Below, piece by piece: positions 37,231 through 48,106 of a DNA stretch of 64,000 nucleotides. Each line of letters opens with the position of its first letter. Within the stretch, counting starts at the first letter, position 1. Position numbers and translations under genes: made by a program. Under the pieces are notes generated by a model, which was not told the origin of the DNA, made no database searches, and was given only the letters and a program-made list of their open reading frames with translations. Source of the stretch: SB25 sp029560875 (GTDB taxonomy: Bacteria; Bacteroidota; Bacteroidia; Bacteroidales; Tenuifilaceae). The DNA is taken from positions 1 through 64,000 of the forward strand of contig DAOOPM010000016.1 of assembly GCA_035388225.1 (NCBI GenBank), written 5' to 3'.

Positions 37231-40200
37231 ATGCTACAGTTGAGTTCAATTATCCGCCGTGTAGGGTTTATGTTGCTACTAACCCTTCAACTCTCGGCTT
37301 TTTCGCAAAGCAATTATACGTTTACGCCTTCTACTGGAACATACTCCTCAATTACTGGAACTATTGTTAACCTAGATGGTAATTATCCAACTGTAAACAT
37401 CGGTTTTACTTTTAATTTCAATGGAGTAAACTATACTCAAGTCATTCCAAGTCAATGGGGCTGGTTGTCATTTCGAACTGGCATTACGGTGTCTGAAGGG
37501 GATGCTTTAAAGGATGGGAATTTAAGCGGATCCTTAGGTCGTCCATTAATTGGAGTGTTATATGCTCATAACAAAACAGCAACCGGTTATAAATCTAGGT
37601 ATTTGGTATCAGGCACTGCTCCCAACCGTGTTTTCACCTTTGAATGGTACAATTGGACATGGCAATGGTACACAAACAACGACATCTGTTTTCAGGTTAA
37701 ACTATATGAGACTTCGAATAAAATTGAATTTATTTACCATCCTGTTAACTCATATTTCAATTGGTATGACTGGATTCCCACTTCTATAGGCCTTGCTTTT
37801 GCAAATCAAGGTGATTTTCTCTCGGTAAGCGATTTCGGTACTTCACCAACGGTTAGCACCTCAACTGAGAGTCATGCAATTAACAACATGCCTGCAGATG
37901 GTCAGAAATATACATTTGAACTAAACACGCCTAAAGCAGAACCAACCAATCAATGTACAAATTTAACTGCATCAGTTGCTGCCGATAATTTATCTGTAAC
38001 ATGGACAGATGCTGAAGGAACTGTTACACCCGACGGCTATTTATTGATGGTTTCAAAAACCAACTCATTCACAGATCCTGTTGATGGAATAAGTGTTGCT
38101 AATGATCTTAATTTATCTGATGGGGTTGGCATTACAAAAGTATTACAAGGACTACAATCGTTCTATGGTTGGTCTGGGCTTGAATCATCAACAAATTATT
38201 ACTTCAAAGTTTTTTCATACACAAATAGCAGTGGATTAATAAATTACAAAACCGTTTCAGCGCCAACAGCACAGGTGTACATGCTCAAATCGCAACCTCA
38301 AAAACACGTTACAAGCTTTAGTGCAAAAAACGTTGCTAATGTTTTAACATTTGAGTGGAACGATATTTTGAAATTCGGAAATAGTTTGAGATCCGATGGT
38401 GAAAATACATGTAACATTGATTGTGGCAACTCAAGTTCTCTTAATATTTCGGGAAATGCCATTACACTTGAAGCTTGGGTTAACATGAACCAAGTATATG
38501 CAGATATTTTTCAAAAAGAAAATAGCACTTTGGATGGTGGATATCGTATGTATGGCAATTCCTTAGGACAATTGTGCTTTGGATTGTATATAAATGGTTC
38601 ATGGAGCGAAGTGAAATCGCCAGTAAATTCATTAACTGCGCTAACTTGGACTCATATATGTGGCACGTATGATGGTACTTCACAAAACATTTATATCAAT
38701 GGCTATTTAGCAGCCAGTAAAGCAACAACAGGCAACATTACGCCATCATCATCAAACCTAGTTTTAGGGAAGTCTCATACATCAACAATAAAATACTTTG
38801 ATGGCAAATTGGATGAGATAGCTATTTGGTCGGTCGGAAGAACCCAGTCTGAGGTTTTAAAGGATATGAATCTACAACTAAACGGAACAGAACCGGGCTT
38901 ATCGGCATACTATAATTGTAACCAAGGAATAGCCGATGGTGATAATACTGCAATGCCACACATCTTAACTGATGCTACTTCAAATGCAAACCATGCAACC
39001 TTAAACATGTTTTACTTAGGTTATTCCTCTGCAAATTTTACAACCTCAAATACAGCAGTCGAAAACGATGGCTATTTAATTTTAGCATCTGAATCAACAA
39101 CTTTTCCAAGTGTTACAAATGGAACTGACTTTGCTGCCGACAACAATTTAGCTGATGGAGTTGGTGCTGTTAAAGTCGCGCAAGGTGTGAAAAGCTACAC
39201 TGGTTGGACTAATCTAAATCCTTCAAAAACCTACAATTTTAGGATATATCCTTATTCAAATACTGGCTCTAATATCGTTTTTAATACTAACCCCACAATC
39301 CCAGAGATTACAATAAAGCCAAAACCCACAAACCATGTAACTGCATTCACTGCCAGTAGTTCAAATGGCAATATTCTATTAAACTGGACAGATGCAATAG
39401 GCACTCAACTCCCCGAAGGCTATATAATATTGGCTTCAACATTACCAACTATAACTCCACCAGTCGTTGGTTCTGAAATCGGTATTGATAGTGATTTATC
39501 GGATGGTATTGGAGCTGTAAAAGTATTACCTGGAGTACAAACCTACTCTGGTTTTACAGGTTTTACTATAAACACAAACTACTATTTCAATATTTATCCA
39601 TACACAAATAGCAGTAAAATAATAAATTACAAAACCGATGGAACAGTTCCCCAAACAAACGGGAAAATTACAATATATGCAGAGCCAACACTTCATGCTA
39701 CTGGTTTCACGGCTAGCAACAATGATCTATTAACGTTAAGCTGGACCGATGCTACAGGCATGCCAAGTTTATTATCAAATGCTTTAAACTTCGATGGTTC
39801 AAATGATTTAATTACTTGTTCAGGTTCACAAAACCCATCAGTATTTACAGCCGAAGTATGGTACACTACCTCTTCAGCTGCAGATGAGGCAATGGTTTCA
39901 ACTTTGAGCGAAGGAGCCGGAACTGGTTTTGAAATCCATTCTTACCAAGGGAAGCCTGTTGTTACCTTACGTAATGCAGCCAACTGGCTCGATATAGTTT
40001 CACCAACCCCTGTTGCAGCTAATTCGTGGAACCATATAGCACTAACATACGATGGTGTTACTGCTAAATTATATGTCAATGGCGAATTAATGAATTCAGC
40101 AGCCTTACCATCTTCATCATACCTTCCAGGCAATGCGGCACTTACAATTGGTCGTAGGTCTTTAGGAGGCTTGTATTTCAATGGCTCAATCGATGAGGTG

Positions 40201-43200
40201 AGAATTTGGAATGTTGCCCGTTCACAAGCGGATATTCAAAACAACATGTACAATGAATTAGCTGGTACAGAAATCGGTTTGATCTCTTACTACAAGTTTA
40301 ACCAAGGAACAGCAGGAGGAACAAATACAAGCGTTACAACGCTAACCGATGCAACAACAAATGCCTTTAATGGAACATTAAGCGGTTTTACTTTAACAGG
40401 TACAACATCTAACTGGATTAATCCAGGTCAGGCACCTTCTGGATATCTAATTAAAGCCTCAACTACAAACTCGTTTGTCGACCCAGTAGATGGGACAGAA
40501 ATTGTAACAGACAATGACATAGCAGATGGTACAGCGGTGATTAAAGTTTCACAGGGAACACAAATTTATTCAAGTTTTACTGGAATAAAAGGTGGTACAA
40601 CCTATTACTTTAAAATTTGGCCATATACCAACTCAGGTAGTTATATTAACTATAAAACAGCAGTAACAGTACCAACGGCATCAATATTGTTTACCAAACC
40701 AAGACCATTAACTCATGTTACAGGCTTAACAGCTAATAATAACAATAAGGTTATCAATTTAAAATGGACAGATGCTAAAGCAGTAAATATGGGCAACGCC
40801 ATAGCGCTTGATGGAGTAAATGATTACATATCAGTACCCGATGGCAGTATCGACAATGGAGGGAATACAGCGTTTACAATCGAAACATGGGTAAAATGGA
40901 CTCCAGCATCCGCATCAAATGTTCAGTTTATTTGTGGTAAAGGACCTGAACAAATGGAGATACACACTGCTGGTGATGCAGGAGCTAATGGCCTCCGTTT
41001 TATCCCAACAACGGGCGTTTACCTTGATGCTTACAATGTATTACCTCTTAACACTTGGACCCATGTGGCTGTGGTATATGACGCCACAAACCGGTTTTAT
41101 AAAATGTACATAAACGGAGCAGAAGTACCATTAGTTAAACAAGGGCCAGGAGCTATAGGTACAGCCCTGCAAAACACAACTAGTGCTTTTGAATTGGGTA
41201 GACGCCCCGCAATTTCATCGTTATACTTTAACGGATCTTTAGACGAATTCAGGGTTTGGAACAAAGTACGCACTCAGGCCGAGATTGCAGCCAATATGCT
41301 CAATGAATTATCAGCTAATGAAACGGGATTATTGGCATACTATAAATTCAACCAGGGTATTGAATACAGCGCTAACCCAGGTTTAACATTGGTTACTGAT
41401 GCCAGCAGCGCTGCCAACAATGGCATTTTAGCCAATTCCGCACTCATTGGAAACGCCTCCAACTGGGTTGGTTTCAAAGTCGATGCCCCAGAAGGCTATT
41501 TAATTAAATCCTCAAAAACAAATAACATTACCGCACCAGTAAATGGAACGGTTGTAACTGATGATAATAACCTCTCAGATGGAATTGGAGCAGTTAATAT
41601 TTTAGCGGGTGTTCAAACCTATAATGGCTGGATAAATTTTACCGACACGACGTCCTATTATTATAAGGTTTACCCTTACTCAAACTCAGGAACATCCATT
41701 GTTTACAATACTATGGCAACAGTTCCTTGGGTAAAAGATTCAGTGGAGATTGATGAGTTTAAGGATGTGTCTTCATTTTTAGAACTAACTCAAGGCTCCT
41801 CTGCTTGGGCCGACTACAACAATGATGGACTTATGGATTTATTGTTAACTGGAGGAAATAGTTACAACGCACAAAAACAACTAATAAACAGTATAACCAG
41901 ACTTTATCAGCAGAATGCTGACCACTCATTCTCAATCGTAGATAAAGGATTCCCTCAAGTTTCAAAAGGTAGTGTAGCTTGGGCCGACTACAATAATGAT
42001 GGTTTATTAGATTTGATTATTTCAGGAGCGACTGGCTATTATCCTCTTAATGGAAATGTTGCAGGAATTATCACTCGTTTATACAAACAAAACAGCGATA
42101 ATAGCTTTACCTATGTTTCGTCGGCTAATTTCCCCAATGTTTACAAAAGTTCAATTGCTTGGATTGATTACAATAATGATGGAGACCTTGATCTATTGAT
42201 TTCAGGCTATCAAAATGTTGCCCCATTTTATATAACAAAAATTTACAAGAATATGGGCAACGATACTTTCAAAGAACAAACTGAAATTCTTTTTGACAAT
42301 GTAATAGAGGGTTCTGTTGCAGTTGGAGATTATAATAAAGATGGTTTTGATGATGTATTAATTTCTGGCTATGGAGATAGAGTTGGAAATGTAACAAAAC
42401 TATATAAAAACAATGGTGAGGGTTTGTTATTAGAACAGGAAAATCTGTCGCTTCCTGTTTCAAATTCCCCATCTGTAAATTTCATGGATTACAACAATGA
42501 TGGTTATCCAGATATTTTAATTGACGACAAAATTTGCAAGAATAACCAGAATGGTGGTTTCGAAGAAATTAATATGGATTCAACTTTAGAATACGATTAT
42601 GTTTCTAATGACATAGGAGATTTCAACAATGACGGATTGCCGGATATATTAATAACAGGTGATGATGCGAATAGAGTTTCACAGGAATGGGTATATTCTT
42701 ATTTGTATAAACAACTGCCCAATCAAACTTTCTCGCGTTCCGATTTTAGTTTTATAAATATGGTATATGGCGATGCTAAATTTATCGACTATGATAACGA
42801 TGGTAATTTAGATGTGTTTTTAAGCGGCGAATCTTACTCGCAAGCCTGTCAATTATGTGATTTAATTTATACTGTACAAACAAAACTTTATAAAAATACT
42901 GAATTTAAAAAAAATCAAAAGCCAAGTATACCCACAAATTTAAAATATGAATTGGGCCAATCTGTCAAATTTAGTTGGAATCCTTCAAATGATCTTGAAA
43001 CACCTTCAGCAGCATTGACTTATAACATAAAGATTGGAACTACGAAAAATGGAGGAGAAATTGTGAATCCAACTGCATCAGCAAATAATGGTTACAAATC
43101 ACTACCTGGAATAGGAAATTGTGGCTCTAATACATTTGCAACATACAAATTGAAAGTGGGGCAAAAATACTATTGGAGCGTACAATCTGTGGATAACGGA

Positions 43201-46161
43201 TATTCCGGCAGTAATTTCTCCTATATTGACTCTCTGGTTTACGACTCTATTCCTTCTTCAAATTTATCATTAAGAGTTCAAAATAATACTTCAGTTTTAG
43301 CATCGTGGAAAAGAGGTAATGGAAACCGCAGTGCTGTCTTTGTCAAAATGAAGTACAAGGATGCAACACTGGAAACCTCATCTCCGATTCAGGGGACAAC
43401 ATACCTTGGTGTTAGCCGCTTTCTTTCGGGTCCAAAAATTGAAAACACAAGTTGGTATTGCGTCTATAATGGAATTGAAGATAGTGTTTTAATAACAAAT
43501 TTAGACCCATATAGCCTTTATGCCATCCATATTGTAGAATATATTGAAGATTCAGGAACCCCAAGGTATTTTAGAGTAAATAGTGCAATGAAGGACAATT
43601 ACGGCATATTTAACACCAATGACTACTTAAGGAATACAACTGGTTTTAATGAAACTTGCTTTGCTGATTTTAATAATGACGGATATCTTGACATCCTCAA
43701 CGTAGAACCTAACGGGGGAATTATCGAAGGCTTTTTATGGAAAAATGAAGGGGATAATGATTTTACATCATCAAGTCTGGCATTTCAAACATCATTAAAT
43801 AGTAATATAAAGCAAATAAACAAACCAGTTGTTGCTGATTTTAACAATGATGGCCTAATGGATTTTGTAGTATGTGGATCACGTGACACTTCTCTTAATT
43901 CTACAGAAATATCATTTACAAATCTTTATAAAAACAATGGGGATGGAACATTTACCCTTCAAATTGGAGCATTTTCAAAAGAAGTTTGTATGGGTTCTGT
44001 TTCGTGGGGTGATTTTAACAATGATAGTAAAGTAGATTTACTTATGTGCGGTAACCCTTGGGGATCCAAATTAACAGATTCTTCAATTACTTGTATATTT
44101 GTTAACAACTCAACATTAGCGCATACCCAATTTGATCTATTAACAAATACTAATTTCGCAGGTATTCAAGATGGTTCGGCAGCTTGGGCCGATTTCAATA
44201 ATGATGGGTACCTTGATTTTGCAATTTCAGGTTCTGAAAACGATTCATATCCGGCCGATGGAATTCTTGATATTGCTCGCCTATATCGAAACAATAAAAA
44301 CGAAACTTTTACCGAAATTGTGCTTAACAAGGGAAAGTCAAAAAGAGGATATTTAGATGAAACATGCTTTTGGAACGATTTTGACAATGATGGCGATTTA
44401 GATTTAAAAATTGAAGGAGATGATGGATTTTTTATTGTTACTAATAATTTCCCAGATACCACATTCTTTGAAGGTTCGTTAGCTGAATCGTTTTTCAATT
44501 ACAGCAACAAAGCTGATTACGATAATGATGGCGATTTAGATGAGGTTACCGGAAGCATTCAACGAAACAATTTCAAATACTACCCTGGCAATTTTGCTAG
44601 CAATAAAAAGCCTGCTACACCTATAAGTTTGGAGTATGTTAATCTTCCGGGGTATGTACAACTTATGTGGGATAACATAAGTTCAGACGAAACACCCTCA
44701 TCACAAATCTCATACAATATTCGTTTACGCAAAGAAGGCAGCAGTCAATGGCTTTGTGCTCCACAAACGATGGACGATGGCTCAAGATTGATTCCAAACT
44801 TTGGAAATTCACCATTTAGACCCAATGGTCTTAACAATTTTGCAAGGTATAATCTTCCCGAAGGGAATTATGAATGGCAAGTACAAGCGATTGATGGTGT
44901 ATTCTCCGGTAGTGAGTGGTCTGAAATAAAACAATTCACAGTGAAGGCAGCACTTGCAAGTTTTACCGCAGAACCAGTTTGCTTGGGTGACACAACAATA
45001 TTTATTGATAACTCATTTTCTTTTGTAGGGATTAAAGAATGGAGATGGGATTTTGGTGATATCCCCACTGTTACAGGGAAAATGCAAAAACACGTTTTCC
45101 AAACTACTGGTGACCATACTGTAAGGCTAATTATTACAAACAACAATTTGCAGAATGACACTGTTTATGGAATTGCACATGTAGAACCAATTCCAACGGT
45201 TTCATTCACTGCCGATGATGTTTGCGAAGGGTTAACAGCAACAATAGTAAATCCTGCTAATACGAATGGTTTGATTGATTGGATATGGGATTTTGGCGAT
45301 GGAAGCACTTCAAACTACTTCAACCCCGGCACCCATACTTATGCTGAAAAGAAAAATTACACCATAAAGTTTAAAGTTACTGGCGAGAATAATTGCTCAA
45401 ATACAGCAACAAAAACAATAGCAATTAAAGAAAGACCTGCCAAACCAACAATTTCCGAATCAACAAACAATTTCTGTCCAGGTACTGAGGTAAAGTTGGA
45501 GGTAACTTCTACCACAAATGGATTAAACTTCCAATGGAAACGCAATGGCGACATAATAGATGGGGCGACAAACAGTATTTATACAGGTAAGTTAACTGCT
45601 GCCGATTACTCTGTGGTAGTAGAACCAGGTAGTTGTTCGTCGGAATCAAATAAACTAACAATTGTTACGAAGCCCGCACCTCCTAAGCCTACAATTCTTG
45701 GACATGGACCAAACGTTTGGATTCTGGCCTGCGATAACATGAATGCAACTAACTACAAGTGGTACTACAACAATAACCTGATACCAGGAGCAAACAATTA
45801 CCAATATGTTGCCAACAAAAACTATGGAGATTACTATGTAAGCGTTAATGAAGGTGGTGAATGCTGGACTCCCAGCGATGTCTTTAAAGTTGAATTACCA
45901 AATGAAATAGACGATTTATCGTTCGAAAACGTAAAGGTATTTCCTAATCCATCCAAAGGGATATTCAACATATCATTAGGATCAAATATCACTGGCGAGG
46001 TCAATGTTCGGGTTGTTAATGTTTTGGGCAAAGTTGTTTTAAGCCAAATAAATAGTGCATCTGAATTTCCAATTGACATTTCACACCTCACAAACGGAAT
46101 CTACTATATCAGTTTAATGCATAAAAATGAAGTAATAATCAAGAAAGTTGTAAAGCAGTAA
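37231..46161 (+). CDS. Giant T9SS-exported surface protein 2 (LamG x3, Fn3-like, FG-GAP, PKD, Ig-like)
   Basis: 2976 aa. Signal peptide MLQLSSIIRRVGFMLLLTLQ then LSAFSQ (1-26). A beta-rich domain (about 28-230) precedes alternating Fn3-like modules (TWTDAxGTxxPDGYLL pattern) and three LamG domains (about 386-560, 849-1010, 1188-1360). An FG-GAP block (about 1505-1880; WADYNNDGLMDLLLTGG) follows. Then come an Fn3 pair, a second FG-GAP block (about 2140-2440), two PKD domains (about 2570-2730; WIWDFGDGSTSNYFNPGTHTY), Ig-like domains, and a type A T9SS sorting domain (about 2890-2976; KVFPNPSKGIFNIS ... KKVVKQ). It is an intact paralogue of the interrupted gene upstream and nearly identical to it over the last 150 residues. 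LamG domains suggest glycan or protein binding at the cell surface. Three envelope genes follow in the same operon. Confidence 0.95.
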   Translation: MLQLSSIIRRVGFMLLLTLQLSAFSQSNYTFTPSTGTYSSITGTIVNLDGNYPTVNIGFTFNFNGVNYTQVIPSQWGWLSFRTGITVSEGDALKDGNLSGSLGRPLIGVLYAHNKTATGYKSRYLVSGTAPNRVFTFEWYNWTWQWYTNNDICFQVKLYETSNKIEFIYHPVNSYFNWYDWIPTSIGLAFANQGDFLSVSDFGTSPTVSTSTESHAINNMPADGQKYTFELNTPKAEPTNQCTNLTASVAADNLSVTWTDAEGTVTPDGYLLMVSKTNSFTDPVDGISVANDLNLSDGVGITKVLQGLQSFYGWSGLESSTNYYFKVFSYTNSSGLINYKTVSAPTAQVYMLKSQPQKHVTSFSAKNVANVLTFEWNDILKFGNSLRSDGENTCNIDCGNSSSLNISGNAITLEAWVNMNQVYADIFQKENSTLDGGYRMYGNSLGQLCFGLYINGSWSEVKSPVNSLTALTWTHICGTYDGTSQNIYINGYLAASKATTGNITPSSSNLVLGKSHTSTIKYFDGKLDEIAIWSVGRTQSEVLKDMNLQLNGTEPGLSAYYNCNQGIADGDNTAMPHILTDATSNANHATLNMFYLGYSSANFTTSNTAVENDGYLILASESTTFPSVTNGTDFAADNNLADGVGAVKVAQGVKSYTGWTNLNPSKTYNFRIYPYSNTGSNIVFNTNPTIPEITIKPKPTNHVTAFTASSSNGNILLNWTDAIGTQLPEGYIILASTLPTITPPVVGSEIGIDSDLSDGIGAVKVLPGVQTYSGFTGFTINTNYYFNIYPYTNSSKIINYKTDGTVPQTNGKITIYAEPTLHATGFTASNNDLLTLSWTDATGMPSLLSNALNFDGSNDLITCSGSQNPSVFTAEVWYTTSSAADEAMVSTLSEGAGTGFEIHSYQGKPVVTLRNAANWLDIVSPTPVAANSWNHIALTYDGVTAKLYVNGELMNSAALPSSSYLPGNAALTIGRRSLGGLYFNGSIDEVRIWNVARSQADIQNNMYNELAGTEIGLISYYKFNQGTAGGTNTSVTTLTDATTNAFNGTLSGFTLTGTTSNWINPGQAPSGYLIKASTTNSFVDPVDGTEIVTDNDIADGTAVIKVSQGTQIYSSFTGIKGGTTYYFKIWPYTNSGSYINYKTAVTVPTASILFTKPRPLTHVTGLTANNNNKVINLKWTDAKAVNMGNAIALDGVNDYISVPDGSIDNGGNTAFTIETWVKWTPASASNVQFICGKGPEQMEIHTAGDAGANGLRFIPTTGVYLDAYNVLPLNTWTHVAVVYDATNRFYKMYINGAEVPLVKQGPGAIGTALQNTTSAFELGRRPAISSLYFNGSLDEFRVWNKVRTQAEIAANMLNELSANETGLLAYYKFNQGIEYSANPGLTLVTDASSAANNGILANSALIGNASNWVGFKVDAPEGYLIKSSKTNNITAPVNGTVVTDDNNLSDGIGAVNILAGVQTYNGWINFTDTTSYYYKVYPYSNSGTSIVYNTMATVPWVKDSVEIDEFKDVSSFLELTQGSSAWADYNNDGLMDLLLTGGNSYNAQKQLINSITRLYQQNADHSFSIVDKGFPQVSKGSVAWADYNNDGLLDLIISGATGYYPLNGNVAGIITRLYKQNSDNSFTYVSSANFPNVYKSSIAWIDYNNDGDLDLLISGYQNVAPFYITKIYKNMGNDTFKEQTEILFDNVIEGSVAVGDYNKDGFDDVLISGYGDRVGNVTKLYKNNGEGLLLEQENLSLPVSNSPSVNFMDYNNDGYPDILIDDKICKNNQNGGFEEINMDSTLEYDYVSNDIGDFNNDGLPDILITGDDANRVSQEWVYSYLYKQLPNQTFSRSDFSFINMVYGDAKFIDYDNDGNLDVFLSGESYSQACQLCDLIYTVQTKLYKNTEFKKNQKPSIPTNLKYELGQSVKFSWNPSNDLETPSAALTYNIKIGTTKNGGEIVNPTASANNGYKSLPGIGNCGSNTFATYKLKVGQKYYWSVQSVDNGYSGSNFSYIDSLVYDSIPSSNLSLRVQNNTSVLASWKRGNGNRSAVFVKMKYKDATLETSSPIQGTTYLGVSRFLSGPKIENTSWYCVYNGIEDSVLITNLDPYSLYAIHIVEYIEDSGTPRYFRVNSAMKDNYGIFNTNDYLRNTTGFNETCFADFNNDGYLDILNVEPNGGIIEGFLWKNEGDNDFTSSSLAFQTSLNSNIKQINKPVVADFNNDGLMDFVVCGSRDTSLNSTEISFTNLYKNNGDGTFTLQIGAFSKEVCMGSVSWGDFNNDSKVDLLMCGNPWGSKLTDSSITCIFVNNSTLAHTQFDLLTNTNFAGIQDGSAAWADFNNDGYLDFAISGSENDSYPADGILDIARLYRNNKNETFTEIVLNKGKSKRGYLDETCFWNDFDNDGDLDLKIEGDDGFFIVTNNFPDTTFFEGSLAESFFNYSNKADYDNDGDLDEVTGSIQRNNFKYYPGNFASNKKPATPISLEYVNLPGYVQLMWDNISSDETPSSQISYNIRLRKEGSSQWLCAPQTMDDGSRLIPNFGNSPFRPNGLNNFARYNLPEGNYEWQVQAIDGVFSGSEWSEIKQFTVKAALASFTAEPVCLGDTTIFIDNSFSFVGIKEWRWDFGDIPTVTGKMQKHVFQTTGDHTVRLIITNNNLQNDTVYGIAHVEPIPTVSFTADDVCEGLTATIVNPANTNGLIDWIWDFGDGSTSNYFNPGTHTYAEKKNYTIKFKVTGENNCSNTATKTIAIKERPAKPTISESTNNFCPGTEVKLEVTSTTNGLNFQWKRNGDIIDGATNSIYTGKLTAADYSVVVEPGSCSSESNKLTIVTKPAPPKPTILGHGPNVWILACDNMNATNYKWYYNNNLIPGANNYQYVANKNYGDYYVSVNEGGECWTPSDVFKVELPNEIDDLSFENVKVFPNPSKGIFNISLGSNITGEVNVRVVNVLGKVVLSQINSASEFPIDISHLTNGIYYISLMHKNEVIIKKVVKQ

Positions 46162-46191
46162 ACAATGAGAGAATTAAAAAATAAAATCTTT

Positions 46192-48090
46192 ATGAAAAGA
46201 TTTATCACACTTACGATTCTTATATTTTTTGTGTTTAATGGCCTTGCACAAAATTTCAACGATAAGCAGAAGGCTATTATATACAACGAGGCCATTAAAC
46301 TCCTTAAAAATTACGAGATGTACTCGAACCAAATGGCCGATGAGGTTGTAAACATTGACGAGTTAAATAAAACAAGCCAAAAACTAATCGATCAGTTTGT
46401 TAGTCGCAAAGCAATTATATATAATGATTTAGACCCATCGCATATGCTAAGTCAAGTATATGAGTTAGAAACATATGTTGCAAATATTCTGCTTTGGTAT
46501 CCTGATGGAATGAAGATTTACCTAGATTACAACAACCTTAAAGCAGGGAATATCATAGCCCATGGTAATGATATCTACACCGTTGATATTATGACCAATA
46601 AGCGTATTAAAGGAAACTATCTTAACAAACAAAACAACACCAATACCGAAGAGTTGCTATTCAGGATTGCTTTTTTCGAAAATAATGGAACATTCGAAAA
46701 CTATAAAATTGCAGGTATTAGGAACAGTAAATTAATTACCGTTTCCGACGATTCAAGAATGCTTGCCGAGGTAAAAAGCGTTACATTCTCCGAAAAGGAT
46801 ATGCAGCTAATTAAAGATCAAACCAAAACATTACTTAACGACTACATCAACTTTCTAAACTTGCTTGCCGATCCGAAGGAGTTAACGGAGGACAAAAGCT
46901 TCTACAAAATCTCATTCATAGGATTATTCAAAGATTCAACACTTAACGTTGCAAACGATATTGAACCAGAGCCTCAAAACCGATGGATTAATATATCAGA
47001 ATATCAAAACAAAATTACCGCTGATTATCCGGAGGGCATAAGGAATCTTGGACTCAACCTCGACTCAGCACAGTTCAGCAAAGTGGTATCTGAGGGTAAT
47101 GAGAAGTATTACATCAATGGGTATATCGATAAATTCTTTTCAGGAAAGTATAAGGCAAAAACTGTTTATCGCGATAACTCCAAGTTCGATTTTAAAGTGT
47201 CGTTCGAACGCGACGAAAACACTTTTAAGAATTTTAAACTTTCAAGTATCGATAAGTTTGGCGTAAACCTATATAGCCAAACGTCTAACACCTCTCAAGA
47301 ACTTCCAAACCAGCCAATTTCTAGTTTAAAAAGGAGTGGTTTGTTCTTTGGTTTCTCGGTAGGCGGAGGACTTACATCCTACAAAAATTCAAACTTATCA
47401 AGTAGTTCATTGCTCAACTGGAATCAACAAGGAAAAACCGCAATAGATGCCGAAATTCATACTACTTGGTACTTTAATAATAGAATTGGGCTAAAGCTTG
47501 GATTGGGATTCAACCGCTACCTGGCAAACTCAAACCTTAGCGGAAAATTTCAAAACACAAATTACTCTACCGATATCAATGGGGACACATACCTGCTGAA
47601 CATCACAGCGAACTACGATTCGCTTTTTACCCTGAATTACATCACAATCCCCATAACATTGGTACTACACAGCAACAATAACCCCGAAAAATGGGGCTTA
47701 TATGCCGAAACTGGCATAATCGCCGCTATCAATATCGGATCAAACTATAAAACTACAGGAGACTATGCTACCAGTGGTTTTTACGAACAATACGATACCC
47801 CTTTACAGAATGTTGATGATCCCATATTAGGATTCTATTCGCGTACGAATATTAACAGTAAAGGCAAAATTAATTCGGCCACAACCTATTTTGCATTAAA
47901 AACATCATTGGGTATAACTTGGCCCATAAATTACTTCACAAGCATTTATGCCGGACCTGAGATTATCTGGGGATTAACTAACATCTCAAAGGATAAAGAT
48001 TATACGGATGCTTTTGGTGCAACATCTTCGGCAAAAAAAGTTGGAATATCAAAATATGGTGTTAAGTTTGGAGTAAGCTATAAGTTCTAG
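46192..48090 (+). CDS. Secreted protein with C-terminal outer-membrane beta-barrel
   Basis: 632 aa from ATG 46192, chosen because it begins the signal peptide MKRFITLTILIFFVFNGLAQ; ATG 46165 would add nine residues. Residues about 20-385 form an unrecognised mixed domain (NDKQKAIIYNEAIKLLKNYE; WYPDGMKIYLDYNNL). The last 240 residues form a PorT-like barrel (GLFFGFSVGGGLTSYKNS, RIGLKLGLGFNRY, NYITIPITLVLH, WGLYAETGIIAAINIGS) ending in YGVKFGVSYKF with the C-terminal Phe usual for outer-membrane proteins. It is 30 bp after the giant surface gene and 16 bp before the next gene, so it is co-transcribed. It may anchor or help export its neighbour; this is inference. Confidence 0.82.
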   Translation: MKRFITLTILIFFVFNGLAQNFNDKQKAIIYNEAIKLLKNYEMYSNQMADEVVNIDELNKTSQKLIDQFVSRKAIIYNDLDPSHMLSQVYELETYVANILLWYPDGMKIYLDYNNLKAGNIIAHGNDIYTVDIMTNKRIKGNYLNKQNNTNTEELLFRIAFFENNGTFENYKIAGIRNSKLITVSDDSRMLAEVKSVTFSEKDMQLIKDQTKTLLNDYINFLNLLADPKELTEDKSFYKISFIGLFKDSTLNVANDIEPEPQNRWINISEYQNKITADYPEGIRNLGLNLDSAQFSKVVSEGNEKYYINGYIDKFFSGKYKAKTVYRDNSKFDFKVSFERDENTFKNFKLSSIDKFGVNLYSQTSNTSQELPNQPISSLKRSGLFFGFSVGGGLTSYKNSNLSSSSLLNWNQQGKTAIDAEIHTTWYFNNRIGLKLGLGFNRYLANSNLSGKFQNTNYSTDINGDTYLLNITANYDSLFTLNYITIPITLVLHSNNNPEKWGLYAETGIIAAINIGSNYKTTGDYATSGFYEQYDTPLQNVDDPILGFYSRTNINSKGKINSATTYFALKTSLGITWPINYFTSIYAGPEIIWGLTNISKDKDYTDAFGATSSAKKVGISKYGVKFGVSYKF

Positions 48091-48106
48091 TTTAAGTATA
48101 TGAAAT

